Positions 47,554 through 60,509 are shown, counted from the first letter of the stretch. The stretch: 64,000 bases of DNA from Hysterangium stoloniferum (GCA_015178975.1 WHVD01000062.1:124001-188000), one strand, 5' to 3'. Made by a program: numbers and translations. The notes: generated by a model not told the origin, from the sequence alone.

Positions 47554-49640
47554 TTTCCGCATTAAATCGCAACAGGGTTCCTTTGTCGTCCTTAAGGTAG
47601 ACGGGAACGTTAATATAGCCCAGTACTCGGGCACTCCCAGTAAGCTGTATTAATCGTAGTTTAAGTCCTTGCTTCAGTTTAGGCTGATCCTTCAGTTCCC
47701 GGTAGAATTCCTCTGACATGAGGGACAAGTCAGCTCCGGTATCCAGTCTAATTTTAATGGGTTCCTCCCAATCGGGACTTCCTACTCCTCCGAGTGTATG
47801 TAGTGCTGAAACACCAACACTAGAATATCCTCCGGGTGGTTCCCTCTTTCGGTATATGATTGAGGCATCTTCTTTCATTAGCTTACTGGATCTGGGATAT
47901 TGTATTCTAGGTCATTTCACCTCTTTTCTAAGGGCTAATTCAGCATCCCGACGGAGTCATCTGTTCGAGACAGTCACGCCTGCTTCTTCCCCCTCAGAGT
48001 CTGATTTGTCACCGATCAAGAGGTTGGGAGGAAGTCTGGGGTCGAAAGGAAAGGTTTCCTCCTCCGTATTGTTTCTTATGTCCTCTATCAGATGTTGCTC
48101 GTTAAGGCAGGGAACCCGATCAATGAACATTTCCTCGTCCGTGATTTCTTCGATCGATGGTGGCACGTTGTTGGAAGAGTTCTTATTTCCTGACAGACCT
48201 TCGCGGTGCTGACAGTGCGCTTCCAGACAATCTCCCTTTTCAACAAAATCCTCATGAGATATAGAAATGTATACTTCCCTACGCTGAGGTTCCTCATCTC
48301 CGGGTGGTCTATTAATCATTTCGTGATTTTCAGGGGTAGCATTATAAGCGGGAATGAAAATCGATTCGCTTTGGACATTATATACTCATGTTCCTGTACT
48401 TAGTCCATAAACTGCCTCATATAGTCTTTGCTCCTCCGCTTCCTCCAAAGGATTCTGCCCGGAGCATAGATTTAACGAGACATAGTGAGCCATTTTACCT
48501 GAGTGAGGACAGTCAATTTTGAAATGCTCTGCACTCCCACAAATCCAACACTCCTTGGAGGGTCTAGTGCTACTCCTTTTGTCGCTCCTCTCGAAGAAGA
48601 GCTTCCCGTGTCATTTCCCTTGCGTAGGGTCGGTCCTTCCTGCTCTGGGAGTCTTCGTCATGCTCTTGTCGTCTACTTCACTGGCGAAGACCTGATGAGG
48701 GTGAAGGGAATCGGGGGAAGTTGGAGTATGTTCCAGGGCTTCTAATTCTAACTCGTTTTTTTCCACGACCATGACCCAAGGTCTAATGGGGCGAAATCTA
48801 TCTCTATGTGTTTGATTCCAAGCATTAATTAGAGCTTCCTGTAATTTATTGGCGTGTGCTTGGAGGCTCATGACGTCCTCAATGGCTTGCCCTTGTATTA
48901 AGTATAACCATTCCGTGGGCAGGATAAGTATTAACCGGCGAGTCTCCTCTTCCTTTTCTTGGTAGAATCTGTACAGAAATCTATAGAGCTTAACTCTTCT
49001 TTGAATATATTGCACGGGAGTTTCGCGGTTGTGGTGGGGTTGGCGAAACCTCATTTCTTCCCATTCTAAGGACAATGATTCATGCCATCGTGTACCCAAT
49101 AACCCTTCGACTATGCTCCAAAGAAAGGACCTGTGTGATCAACTGAATTCAGTGCGGTGCTCATGATCCAAAGTAGTCCACCAGATTTCCACATTTCCTT
49201 TGAGTCGTCTGGGAAGAGCGATGCCTAGGATCGTTGTCATGGATTCTGAGATTTCCAACAAACTCATAACGTCCATTATATAGTCCAGCACCTTAGATTG
49301 CGAGCCATCGTATTCTGGGAGATCTGACCATTTGATTTTGAGATCGTTAGTGTTCAAGGTCAACTTCCCCGTGTCGGTCTCAAGAGCGGCGCTCCTAGTG
49401 TTCTTATTAGCACCTGTCGGGCCTCCTGGGTTTCTCAGGTTTCGCCTTCTCTCATCCCAGTCTCTTCCGTGATCTGAATTGCTGGATCCATCAGAAGAAT
49501 CCCCAGGCAGTCCTCCTGGGGGAAAGAAGGGGGCCCGCGAAATTGGCAAAGGTGGGAGAGTGTTGTTCAGGTAAGAAGTTCCCCTCCCGGGTATTTGTCC
49601 AGTGATTCCTTCGACGAAGGTGGTGGCGAAGGAAGAGCGG

Positions 49641-50265
49641 TGTGAGAGGTATGGCGAAATACACTCAGGAAATATAGTCGGATGAGCTCTTACTATATCT
49701 CCTTTATTATTTCTATTTTCTCTCTTTTATTATACCTATAATTAGTTCGACGACCTATGTATGTGGTACATCGACTCTTGGGCGCACATGCAGACTTATG
49801 TATTCTAGCGCCCATAGTTTAGAACTCAGACACTTTTTACACCACAACCACGACTTACCCAGACACCCATTAGTGTCCTGTAAGTTGCGATTGGTGTATC
49901 GTCTCGACCGTCACAGACAGGCTTTAGCTATCTACTCTATCAGAGTTTCGAACTGTACCAGTCGAAACTCAATCCTTATCTCAACTCACGTGGACTACAT
50001 CCACGCTACTCTATTATTCAACTCTCTAGTACTCTACTTTACTCTCGAGTAGTCGTTCAGAATCGCACTTGACAGTCGATTCTACTTATTCGTTTTAGCT
50101 CTCTACCTTATTCTAGATAGCTACTTCCCTCTACCGTATTGAACTAAGTAGTCAATACGCGTTCATTCTGTATTAGACTTCGACAGTCAATACATCTTAG
50201 TGTCGTACCTAAATGGTCGATATCCTTCGTATATAGAACGGTTAGAACTTCCACCACTCTTCACA
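49641..50265 (+). mobile_element. L1 solo LTR inside element II
   Basis: 625 bp with perfect AGCGG duplication at 49636-49640 and 50266-50270. Looks whole. Confidence 0.95.
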
Positions 50266-51564
50266 AGCGGTTTCAATTTGCAACCGATCTAATAGGGGGG
50301 TTGGAGTGACTAACCGTCGTAAAGGGGGAAGCTACTTCGGATCCGAAAGTGACTCGACGGTGGGGGGTATTTGGCTCTTCTCTCCTTCGTGGTCTGTCTG
50401 AAGTTCCTGGTCCACAGTCGTTCTGGGGTGACACGCTGAGAGTCTTGCTTCCGTTGGCCAGAAGGACGGGTGCAATAGATTTCTCTTGGAGTCTTCCTAA
50501 GATCTCCTCCCTCGTATCCGGGGGAAAACTCTCGAGGATAGATTTACGGTTTAGAGAGCGCAGAAAGCTAGTGCCAGGGGATCCTTGGAGATCTCGAATG
50601 AAGGTCTCGGACGTGTGAGCCGGGGAAGCGGGTACTTGGGTACTATCGTCATACGAGTGGAGAACTTCCATGAGCAACTTGTCTCGTTTCTCATGGCAGC
50701 GAATGAGCCTATGTCGCAGGCTGTGATAGGTGAATGGGAGGTTCGGGGAGGCTTCATATAGGGATCTTTCCAGTGTACACGTGTAAAGATACCGGTAATC
50801 CACCTTAGGTACTGTTCCACCCCAATCTAGGATCGCATGTAAGATCTGTAACGTGTCATCGTGCATGGCCACTAGGTCAAGAATCCGTTCGAATAACGCT
50901 AGCCTTATACATCCCCTTCCGGCGATGTCAATGGTGACTAGTTCCTCAGACCACTCGGGGAGTTGCTCCGCCAACTGATCTAGAGTACCGGTTTGGGAAA
51001 AGAAGGAATCGGTGATCATGATGCTATTCAACCTGCTTAGCCAGACGGATACTTCCTTAGGCATGTTGGGGTATCTATCTAAGTAGTCCGCAGCTACTGT
51101 GTCAATTTCCTTCTCTTCGATTTGTTCCGAGTAGTATTTGTCCCACTTGTCATTTGCTGGTTCAGCGAAATATACCTGACCCCTAAAGGGATTCTGCAGC
51201 ATCACTTGAGGCGGTGGAAATTTTAAACCAGTGTTGTTTCTGTTTGCTCGAGCGGTAAGGAGTCCGAGGGTTTCCGACGACTTAAAATAAGAGTTATCCT
51301 TGCTCGTTCCAGCAGAATTACTCGTGGGAAGCCCACATTCACCTTGTGAAGGTTCCAAAACGGTATCGGCCTCTTGAGTCATTAGAGATGACTTTCGTGT
51401 CGTGACATTACTGGATAGCCCTAAGCCCGGATATTCCTTTCTAGTCCGAGGGGCACCTACAGGCGTAGGGATTCGGGTGGTTCTGCCACTGGTTAAGGTC
51501 ATAATACTACTAGCTGATTGTTCGCGCGGATCGCAGTGAATGAGGGTCCGGCTCGGATCACCAC

Positions 51565-52224
51565 TGTAAAGGGTTGAGTAGTTTACCACTCAATGTACGA
51601 TTGTTATCGACTAACGATAGTACGAAATACAATCAACTAGTAGTTAAGATGTAGATTGTGATCGACCTTTAAGGTACGATCGGCAGATAATTACAAGGAT
51701 GGATCGACCTTACGGTACGATTCGATTGTTTAGCTAGTTGGGCTGAAGGCCGAATAGACAAGAGAAAGTACGTAGTGTGCGAAAGAGAGAGAATATCCTA
51801 AGAAAGTTAGTTACGATGGATATTCTTACCATGCTAGTCAAGAGCTTGAAGTTGAGTCGAATAGTAATAACGGACTTCGACTGTTTCAGTACAAAATGTA
51901 ATTACTATAACTCAATGAAGAGAGATAAGTAGAAGTTTGTTTTAGACAAGACCCCAAACCAGTACTTGCGTGTGCAGGTGATGGTTGTCGAGGTTGAAAA
52001 GTGTCTAAAATTTAGTCGTGTGACTACTACTGTGACATACACATACTTCTTGTGGGCAAGAGCGCCCACAAGCATACATGGGCTCTTGAACTATAAAGCG
52101 TATTTATGAATGATAAAGAGAGAATAAAATATATAAAACAAAATGAAATAATTGTATTATAAAGCGGCTTAAGGTCTAGGCTTAGAGCCTTTAGTCGCGC
52201 TTCCTATATGACCTATCCTTCACA
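51565..52224 (-). repeat. L3 LTR, 5' LTR of element II
   Basis: Reads TGTGAAGGATAGGTCATAT to GGGTTTACA-type end (CAACCCTTTACA) on the minus strand, followed by GTGGTGATCCGAGCCGGACC, the same leader start as in element I. Contains GATCGACC/GGTACGATC hairpins. Confidence 0.88.
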
Positions 52225-52466
52225 GATATAGATAGACATATGTGAAACATAGGATTGAATGGATCAACATAATAAAAGGGATGTATCAAAAGTTTAACCA
52301 GACAATACGAGTTATTTTGACGTGGGCGTAAACGGAGTTTGATCATCGCGAAAACATACGTCAGCTTCGGGGGCCGATGGTTTCCGAAGTGGTGACTTGA
52401 AAATGTTGATAAGTGGTGATAACCTTGGGACCAATAGGGTTGCGACACGGTGCCCCGGCCGTAACA
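52225..52466 (-). mobile_element. L5 LTR fragment
   Basis: Begins TGTTACGGCC on the minus strand and matches 20765-21000; truncated by the L3 LTR. Confidence 0.8.
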
Positions 52467-52865
52467 AATAGACAGAGTAGCGTGGATATAGTCCACGCAG
52501 ATCAAGATAATGGTTCAAGTTTTGACTAGTGTAGTTTGAAACTATGATTGCACTGGTAGTTAAAGCCCATCTGTGATGGTCGAGATGATACCCCAATCAC
52601 AACTTGCAGGACACTAAGTGGGTGTCTGGGCAAGTCGTGGTTACAGGGTAAAAAGTGTCTAAGTTCTAACTATAGGTGCTAGAATACATACATAGGTCTG
52701 GCACGTATGCACCCACAAGAGTCTATGTACTGAATGCATAGGTTGTCGAACTAAATATATGTGTATAATAAAATAGAGAGAGAAATAGAAATAATAATAG
52801 AAATATAATGTGGGCTCATCCAGACTATATTTCAGAATATACAATATTTTGTGGTACCTCTCACA
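52467..52865 (-). mobile_element. L1 LTR fragment
   Basis: 5' about 400 bp of an L1 in reverse orientation, ending GGTACCTCTCACA at 52865 where element III begins. More diverged than the solo L1 copies. Confidence 0.82.
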
Positions 52866-55700
52866 ATACCAGTTTTGTCTTCAAGGTAAATGGGGACATT
52901 GACATATCCTAAGACTTTAGCATTACTGGTAAGCTGAATGAGGCACAACTTGAGTCCTTGTTTGAGCTTGGGGCAGTCTTCTAGTTCCTTATAGAAATCC
53001 TCCAAAATTAAGGAAAGGTCAGCCCCAGCGTCCAGCCTGATTTTGATAGGATTAGAGGCTTCTGAGTTCCCTACATGTCCATAGATGTGTAATCCCGAGA
53101 TACCTATACTGGAGTATCCACTGGGGGGTTCCCTTCTGTGGTAAATGATGGTTGAATCCTCCTTCATAAGCTGACTGGATTGAGGGTATTGGACCTTGGG
53201 TCTTTTGCTTTCCTGTTTTGTGGCCAGTTTGATGTCCCTCCTGACACATCTACCATAAAGTACCTTGGGCATAGCATTCAGAATGGAGTCATCTGCTTCA
53301 GAGTCTGAATCATCATAAGGAATTAGGGTGGGTAACTGTCCTGGGTCGAAGGGGAAGTTCTCCTCCTCTGATCCCTCTAACTCAGAGGGGTCTTCTATAA
53401 CATAGGTCTGACTTATTTCTTTAGATCAGTTCGCAGATACGTCCTCGTCGATGATTTCCTCAATGGTAGGAGGTTTAGATTGCAATAAGGCTTCCATCTC
53501 AGTCAGACCTTTCCAGTTCTGACAATGAATGTCCAGCCAGTCTCCTTTCTTGAGGAAATCGCAGTCTGATATAGAGACATAGACTTGCAACGCTTTGTTC
53601 TCATTTGAAGGTGAATTCGCATCTAAAATGATGATGTCCTCTGATTGAGGAAGGTAGACAGAAATGAAAATTGATTCCTCATCAATGTTATGTACTTGTC
53701 CCTGTATGCTTAATCCATAAACCATTTCATAAGCCCTCTGATCGTCCGCCTCCTTGGTTGGGTTCTGCATGGAGCATTTGTTAATAGAGATGTAATATGA
53801 CATCCTACCTGTGTGAGGGCAGTCGATCTTAAAATGCTCCAAACTCCCACAAATCCAGCACTCCTTTAGGGGTTTAGCGATGCTTTTCTTGTCGCTTCAT
53901 TCATACTGTGTTTCTTACCTTGTTTCACATTAGATCTCCTAGTGTGAGAGGTATGGCGAAATACACTCAGGAAATATAGTCGGATGAGCTCTTACTATAT
54001 TCCCTTTATTATTTCTGTTTTCTCTCTTTTATTATATATCTATAATTAGTTCGACGACCTATGTATGTGGTACATCGACTCTTGTGGGTGCACACACGCC
54101 AGACTTATGTATTCTAGCGCCCGTAGTTTAGAACTCAGACACTTTTACACCGCAGCCATGACTTACCCAGACACCCGTTAGTGTCCTGTAAGTTGTGATT
54201 GGTGTATCGTCTCAACCGTCACAGACGGGCTTTAGCTATCTACTCAATCAGAGTTTCGAACTGTACCAGTCGAAACTCAATCCTTATCTCAACCCACGTG
54301 GACTACATCCACACTACTCTATTATTCAACTCTCTAGTTACTCTACTTTGCACTCGAGCAGTCGTTCAGAATTGCACTTAACAGTCAATTCTACTTATTC
54401 GTTCTAGCTCTCTACCTTACTTTAGATAGCTACTTCTCTCTACCATATTGAACTAAGCAGTCAATACGTGTTCAGTCTGTATTAGACTTAGACAGTCAAT
54501 ACATCCTGGTATCGTACCTAAACGGTCGATATTCTTCGTATATAGAATGGTTAGAACTTCCACCACTCTTCACACCTAGGGACAGTTTTATCTTCAGTTT
54601 CCCTGAGAAGGACGTGTCCGCAATTGGTGGAGTTGATTCCCCTAGAGTGTTCTTCCTCATGCCAGGGGTCCAACTCTTCCTGTTAGGTGATCATGACTCT
54701 GGGCTTCTGAAACTGGTAACACTCTCAGTGGGTCTGATTCCAGGCATTAATGAGGGCTTCCTGTAAGTTATTGGCATAATTTTTCAGCCCCATTATGTCG
54801 TTGATGGGTAGTCCTTGCAATAAATAAAGCCATTCTGTGGGTAAGGTCAAGATCAAACGGTGTGTTTCCTCCTTCCAATCCTGGTGAAAACCATAGAGAA
54901 ACCAATACAACTTGATTCAGCATTGGATGTACTGCATCAGAGTTTCACGATCATGATGAGGGTAACAAACCTCATCTCTTCCCATTTGATCGCGAGAGAT
55001 TCATGCCACCTGGTCCCTAGTAAACCTTCAACGATGCCCCAAAGGAAAGATCTGTGAGATTGACTGAATTCAGTGTGATGCTCACAGTCTAGGGTGCTCC
55101 ACCAAATCTTTGTGTTACCTGTGAGTTGTCTGGGCAGAGCGACTCCCAACAGGGTGCTGATCGAGTCTGAGATCTCTGAAAGGCTCATGATGTCGAGGAT
55201 GTACTCCAAGGCTTTGGAATGACTTCCATCATATTCAGGAAGGTTGGACCATTTGATCTTGATGTCATTTGTATTGAGGGTAAGCACTTTCTCCTTATGT
55301 AAGTCGCCGCTTCGGGAGCTGGATCAGTTTGAGAGTCTAGGAGTTTTGGGGTTTTGCCCCCATGTCCCTGGTGCCTATTACTATAGGAGCTATCTGAACT
55401 CCTAGATGAGTCACTGGGCTCTCCTCCAGGTGTGATGAAAGGATTGGATTTGATAGGCAGGGGTCAGCGAGTTTCATCTGGGTCTTGTGATCCTCAACCA
55501 AATACTTGACCTGCTATTCCTTCAATAAACACGTTTGAGAAGGACAGTCAACCTTTATTGGTGGCTGGTCTGTCTAGATGTTGGTGGGAGTCATCAAAAG
55601 GATTTGTGGTCATAAAGGGGGTGTTGAAGGTTACTCTGGCATGTGGAGTCTCTTCATTAGGAGTCGCTTTCAACAGTTTAAGTGGTGGTGGAATTGATGT
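52866..55700 (-). mobile_element. Ty3/Gypsy element III, heavily decayed
   Basis: Minus-strand fossil with gag B-like sequence (about 55290-54725), a zinc-knuckle region (about 53880-53800) and protease-like sequence (about 53270-52870). No LTR pair, RT or integrase remains. It is CpG-poor and broken at more than ten places, so older than elements I and II. The right edge near 55700 is approximate. Confidence 0.82.
53943..54574 (+). mobile_element. L1 solo LTR inside element III
   Basis: 632 bp with perfect CCTAG duplication at 53938-53942 and 54575-54579. Looks whole and CpG-rich, in contrast to its host element. Confidence 0.95.
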
Positions 55701-56025
55701 TAGTCAAAATATCTATCCCAGTCAGTTTTGAGATTTTTGATAATTCCTCTTGACAATCTCTTCATATCATTGGAAACTTCATTTCTACAAGAGGGAAAAA
55801 AAATTGCCTGAAGAGACATAATATGAAGTGCCTGTTGTACAAAAGTAGTGGTGACTAGGTGCACTGTATCAGACATATGTACATAGATGCTTCAAAGATA
55901 CTCTGTACTAATCACCAGGATCCAATGGATGGTTGTTGAAATTTATATAAACTAATGCTCTACTAAGATCTTAAAAATCTTTGGGAGTGGGGGTTTTTTC
56001 CAGTGATTATATATACAGTTGTGGA
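55701..56025. other. AT-rich filler
   Basis: No gene or repeat structure seen between element III and the Tc1-like transposon. Confidence 0.4.
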
Positions 56026-59000
56026 CAATCAAAGTCAGCCAATTTGGTTACCCCATTTTTTTACATTGCCACAAACACTTGGGGTAGTCAAAAACTGTAA
56101 AAACATGTATATTGGGATTTAATGAAGATATTTCAACGAGCTGATTTCCATATTTCGAAGATATTTAGTGAGACAACCTCAAAAATTTGGCCACCCTGAA
56201 AAAAATCAGGAAAAATCAGAACAAATATGCAATTGAGAGCTTTCTATGAGCCAAACATGATTCTACTAAATATATTTGAGGTTTGTTGGAGGATGACAGT
56301 ACAATACAATATATTTGAAGTTCAGCCATGTGTAGCACCGAAAAGATGAAAATCTGAGGACACTTTGACTCACATTCTTGAGTAATGTCCAATGGCCCAT
56401 GGACGACCTCAAAAACGTATCCGAAACATTGCTCATGTGGTCAAACTGAGTCTGAGTCTGAGTCTGAGTGGTGGTCTATTTGTCCACTAGGGTCACTATT
56501 CTGTGCCCCGAAATCAAGCAGCCCAGTCAAGCATACCCCAGTTGCCAAATGGGAAAACCCTGACAGATGACCTCGAGCTATCATTGTTGCCTGATGGTCC
56601 ACATGGAATCATTGATTCCAGCTTGCTTGTCTGGCCTGAGCAAGGATTGGGCTTATATACTGACAGCACAAGGTTTCTAATTGATAATGATGATGCTGGC
56701 ATGGGATCAGATGCAGAGGTTGAAGAAGCATCAGTATGCAGAGATTGGGAGGAGGAGGATTTACAGGAAAGCATGGTGAAGTTGGCACTGCATGAAGGAG
56801 ATAACTTGACAGATGAAGACTGGCTCCCTTATCAGCTAAGGAAAGTTAAGAAACTGAAAACTAGTCAGTATCTGTATTGCCTGTGCACTACTATTGAATC
56901 TCACCTTACAGAACACATAGAGGCCCAAAAAGTACATGCGGGGTCCTGATGTAATGAGTAAATCAAAGTGTACACAACACCGTTATCAGAAGGTGAACCA
57001 CAATCAAACAACCATGGATAGCTTTATATCTTCAGCAGCCAGTATGCAGAGGTTGCCACAGGGTGGTGCAGGATTTGGCATCAATCCAAAGCTGGTGGTG
57101 GATTATCAGCACAGTGTTGAAGTGGAGATCCCAACTGAACATGCAACCTGTGATGAGAGCATCAAGACCCAGATCCCACCCATGATGAATGAGGGGACCA
57201 TTGGTGTTGTGGTTCCATCTGAAATCAAAGAAGAGAATATGGAGATTACTTCTCTACCAACCAACCAAGAAGACGAAACTGGATGGGAGGATGATCTGGA
57301 CGAGTGCATCCAGGGCTGTGGTGTCAAGATTCGCAGTTGGGATGTTCTGCGAGCCCAGATTAAGAATGACATGAAAAAAAGTGGTGACACATTACCTATC
57401 AACCAAGTCAACCAGCTTCTCATTCTCCATAATTTTGCAACACTCCGGCTGAAAGGATATGGGAAAATTGATGCCAGCCTTCACATTGCTCAACAATGGC
57501 ATGAGGGTGAGGGGAGGTATTATGCATGCAAAGTTCGAGCACTTGCATGCCATTATCAGGTTTTCGAACAATTGCCTATAGAGAAACGTGGTGGAGTGAA
57601 GATGTCACGAAGCTTATTGCTTGATGAGCGTGTCAAGACAGCAGCAAGATCATGGCTCACCTCACAGCCTGTTGGCCAAATCACCCCTCGGAAATTCCAG
57701 CATGCTCTCAATAACCAGATCCTTCCTGCACTTTCTATCTCACTAAAACAGCCACTTTGTGAGAGATCAGCTCCGCGATGGCTTCTCAAACTTGGATGGC
57801 ACTTGACAACACTCAAAAAAGGGATATATATGGATGGGCATGAGCGGGAAGATGTCGTGAAATATTGTAATGAGGTGTTCCTTCCCACCATGGCGAAATT
57901 TGAGGAGCAGATGACAAAGTTCGAGGGCCCAGAGCTGAGAAAGGTGGCACCAACATTGAGAGAGGGCAAAAAAGAGATCATACCACAATTTCACGATGAA
58001 AGCTGCCTCTCAGTCAATGATTACAAAGTGAAGACATGGCTGGGACCCAATCAGACTGTCTTACAGAAGAAAGGTGAGGTCGCCTTATTCACATTTCGGA
58101 ATTCATCAACCCAATCACAGGTCGTCTCGTTCTTTATGGTACTCAAGGAAATATTGTGGATGAAGCTCGAAAAATCATCTATCTGGGTTCTAACGGTGAT
58201 GCATGGTGGGATACAAAACAGGGACTTGCCCAAGTCAAGCATGCAATTGAGCTGTTTGAGAAAGCTCATCCAAATTGTGTTGCACTTTTTATTTTTGACC
58301 AGTCATCAGCACATGCGTCACTAGGTCCTGATGCCCTCAAAGCTTTCGAGATGAACAAGTCCAATGGTGGGAAACAGCATATACATCATGATACAGTCAT
58401 CCCTGAATCAAATCCAGTTGCTGAACATCGAGGGAAAGTACAAAAGATGACCCTTCCAGATGGAAAACAGAAAGGTTTGGAACACACTCTTACTGAGCGG
58501 GGTTTTGATGTTCACAAAATGCGCACCAAGTGTGTGCCAGTATGCCCATTTGAAAATACTGATTGTTGCATGGCCCGGCTACTCAGCAAACAGGAGGACT
58601 TTGTGAACCAAGAGTCTATGCTTGAGTCTCTTATCAAGAAAGCTGGACATGAATGTATTTTTTTACCCAAGTTCCACTGCGAGCTCAATCCAATTGAGAT
58701 GGCAAGTTTATACTATCTTATATCATATAGTTGTTAAAGTCTGATACATTGTTTAAGTACTGGGGGTGGGTCAAGTATCGTTACCGTGAGGTCCCCAAGA
58801 AGAATTTCGCCAAAGCAAAGGAGAGTGCCCTCCGCTACCTAAATGCATGCCCTACCGATGTAATTCGCAGGTTTATTAACGTTCCTGACGGTTCATGAGT
58901 GCATACCGGAAGGGGCTTACTGGTAGTGCTGCAGCATGGGCTGTCAGAAAGCAAAAACAACACCGTCAGGTTTCTAATACCGCAATGATGTAAGCCTGGT

Positions 59001-59385
59001 GGCTTACGACATACTGATTACGTTATCACAGACGCGCATAGTAGTTTTTTCATAATCGTTTTACTTACCGTCATCATCGTGTATCGTACTCGCCGTTCTC
59101 GAGGAATACAGTTTGGTCCTATCAACGTCTTGACCAATGCCAATGTAAGGCTGCATTAGACAGCAGCCTTTCAAATGATGTCAATTGTTCTAAACCCTAG
59201 CTAGCTTACAAAATTCTACATACTTTGGCTAAAAATTTGGCCACCCTAAAACCTAATGGCAAAAATATTAGAAAAATGTTTTTCAGCGTACTTTGACCAG
59301 CTGAATCCAAATCCGAAATTAGTTTCTTGCCAAAAGTTCTCGATCGTGAGATATCAAACTTGCTGACTTTGATTGTCCGCAACTG
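56026..59385 (+). mobile_element. Tc1/mariner-like DNA transposon, 3.36 kb
   Basis: Terminal inverted repeats of about 25 bp (CAGTTGTGGACAATCAAAGT at left, CAGTTGCGGACAATCAAAGT as right-end reverse complement), flanked by TA on both sides (56024-56025, 59386-59387). A subterminal motif AAAATTTGGCCACCCT occurs in direct orientation at about 56188 and 59232. It encodes a DDE_3-type transposase common in agaricomycetes. Its right end is only about 157 bp upstream of the VMA3 start codon. Confidence 0.92.
56503..58993 (+). pseudogene. DDE transposase of the Tc1-like element, decayed
   Basis: The main frame 56936-58324 has an HTH-like region (KMSRSLLLDERVKTAARSWL, about 57598), CERSAPRWLLKLGWHL and the first catalytic motif HDESCLSVNDYK (about 57992). 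The second motif FDQSSAH is at about 58297 and the third CELNPIEM at about 58679, so the D-D-E triad is visible. YWGWVKYRYREVPKK, MSAYRKGLTGSAAAWAVRKQ and HRQVSNTAMM close the protein at 58993. Breaks: a probable single-base loss near 58075 (the expected LIHISEFINPITGRL continues in another frame), another near 58872, and TGA where TGG is expected at about 58876. The join between NPIEM and YWGW uses a GC-AG intron (GCAAGT at 58700, AAG before 58758). The N terminus (frame 56503-56949) overlaps the main frame. Inactive as it stands. Confidence 0.85.
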
Positions 59386-59543
59386 TAGACACTTGCGGCG
59401 CCAACCATAAGGACCCACACAAGTTGATTTGGATCTCCGCGCCAAACTTAGTCTAACAAAATCCAATCCATCACTCAACAGGCGGTGCTCCCTCCCCCTC
59501 TCGTTTTCATAACCCAATCTTAATAACCTCGAACGCAATTAGT

Positions 59544-60509
59544 ATGTCAGAGTTATGTCCAGTCTATGCCCCGTTTTTCGGTGCCATGGTTCGTATTCAC
59601 CCTATGTCTTAACTTTCAAGGAACGTTCACTGACGCGTATTCCAACCATGAAGGGGTGCACAAGTGCCATCGTCTTTACTTGTATATTTGCTTTCTGTTC
59701 ATCGATATTTTGGTACTCACGTCCGTCATATGCGTGTAGGTATCGGTGCCAGGTATGCTTACGCACTTAATGTGAATTTTGCACTAAGATCGTTTTGAAG
59801 CTATGGGACTGCTAAATCTGGTGTTGGAATCTCTGCTATGTCCGTGTTACGACCGGACCTTATGATGAAGTGTGTTGTACCCGTAATTATGGCGGGTATT
59901 ATTGCTGTATGTCATTTGTGCTTTGAAGCCAAGATCCAGTTTGTTTCAACTACTGCGCTTCAGATCTACGGCCTTGTGGTATCAGTTCTCATCTCCAGTG
60001 GCTGTGAGTGGCTCTTGGAGCTGTATTTGTGGAATAGAAGCCATCATTGACCACTGCTATGTCGCCTCATGCAGTAAGCTACCAAATGCCGCTATTCGCT
60101 GGCTTTGTGCAACTAGGCGCCGGTCTTTCCGTCGGTCTTGCAGGTCTTGCTGCAGGCTTTGCCGTTGGAATTGTTGGCGATGCTGGTGTTAGGGGAACTG
60201 CGCAACAGCCTAGGCTTTTTGTTGGCATGGTATGTCTAGTCCATCTTTCTGAACTATCTCTGACCAATCCTTTTCTAGATCCTCATTTTGATTTTTGCGG
60301 AAGTGCTGGGTCTGTATGGTATGTCTTGCGATTTATCCCTGTGGCGATTCCCTATATTTACGGTCTGCGAAGGCTTGATCGTCGCCCTCATCATGAACAC
60401 GAAGGCTCAGGCCGCCATTACTGAACAGATCGTTAGTCTCATCAATCTCTTAAGAGTTATTATTTGATAACTGACATTACCCCTCTTTTTTCGCAAGTGC
60501 AATGCATGA
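59544..60509 (+). CDS. VMA3: V-ATPase V0 proteolipid subunit c
   Basis: Four-helix proteolipid forming the proton-carrying ring of the vacuolar ATPase. Exons placed by frame: 59544-59588, 59654-59681, 59740-59752, 59801-59906, 59964-60003, 60075-60229, 60279-60318, 60373-60431, 60498-60509, giving 165 residues, the normal family length. [60 protein letters not shown] and [20 protein letters not shown] are all canonical; the Glu in [10 protein letters not shown] is the essential proton-binding residue of helix 4. The third exon is a 13-base microexon. For the end I chose the intron 60432-60497 (strong pyrimidine tract CCTCTTTTTTCGCAAG), giving EQICNA; without it the frame runs to 60467 and 173 residues. 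A Tc1-like transposon sits just upstream. Confidence 0.93.

Larger units (their letters stand above)
44975..52224 (-). mobile_element. Ty3/Gypsy element II, truncated
   Basis: Minus-strand relative of element I but with an L3-type 5' LTR (51565-52224). Parts from its 5' end: gag A-like 51589-50273, gag B-like 49549-48480 including a CCHC region, protease about 47800-47650, RT about 46225-45430 (FVVYRNNKPCVVIDYRKLN), and RNase H about 45400-44975. It stops within RNase H at an L1 fragment; integrase and 3' LTR are missing. Two later solo LTRs lie inside it (L1 49641-50265, L7 47125-47553). It is broken at roughly ten places. Confidence 0.92.

Noticed and set aside
58074-58124. A GT-AG intron in the transposase (GTGAGG...CACAG)
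   Set aside because: Splicing it would delete the conserved IHISEFINPIT block; a single-base loss explains the frame change better.
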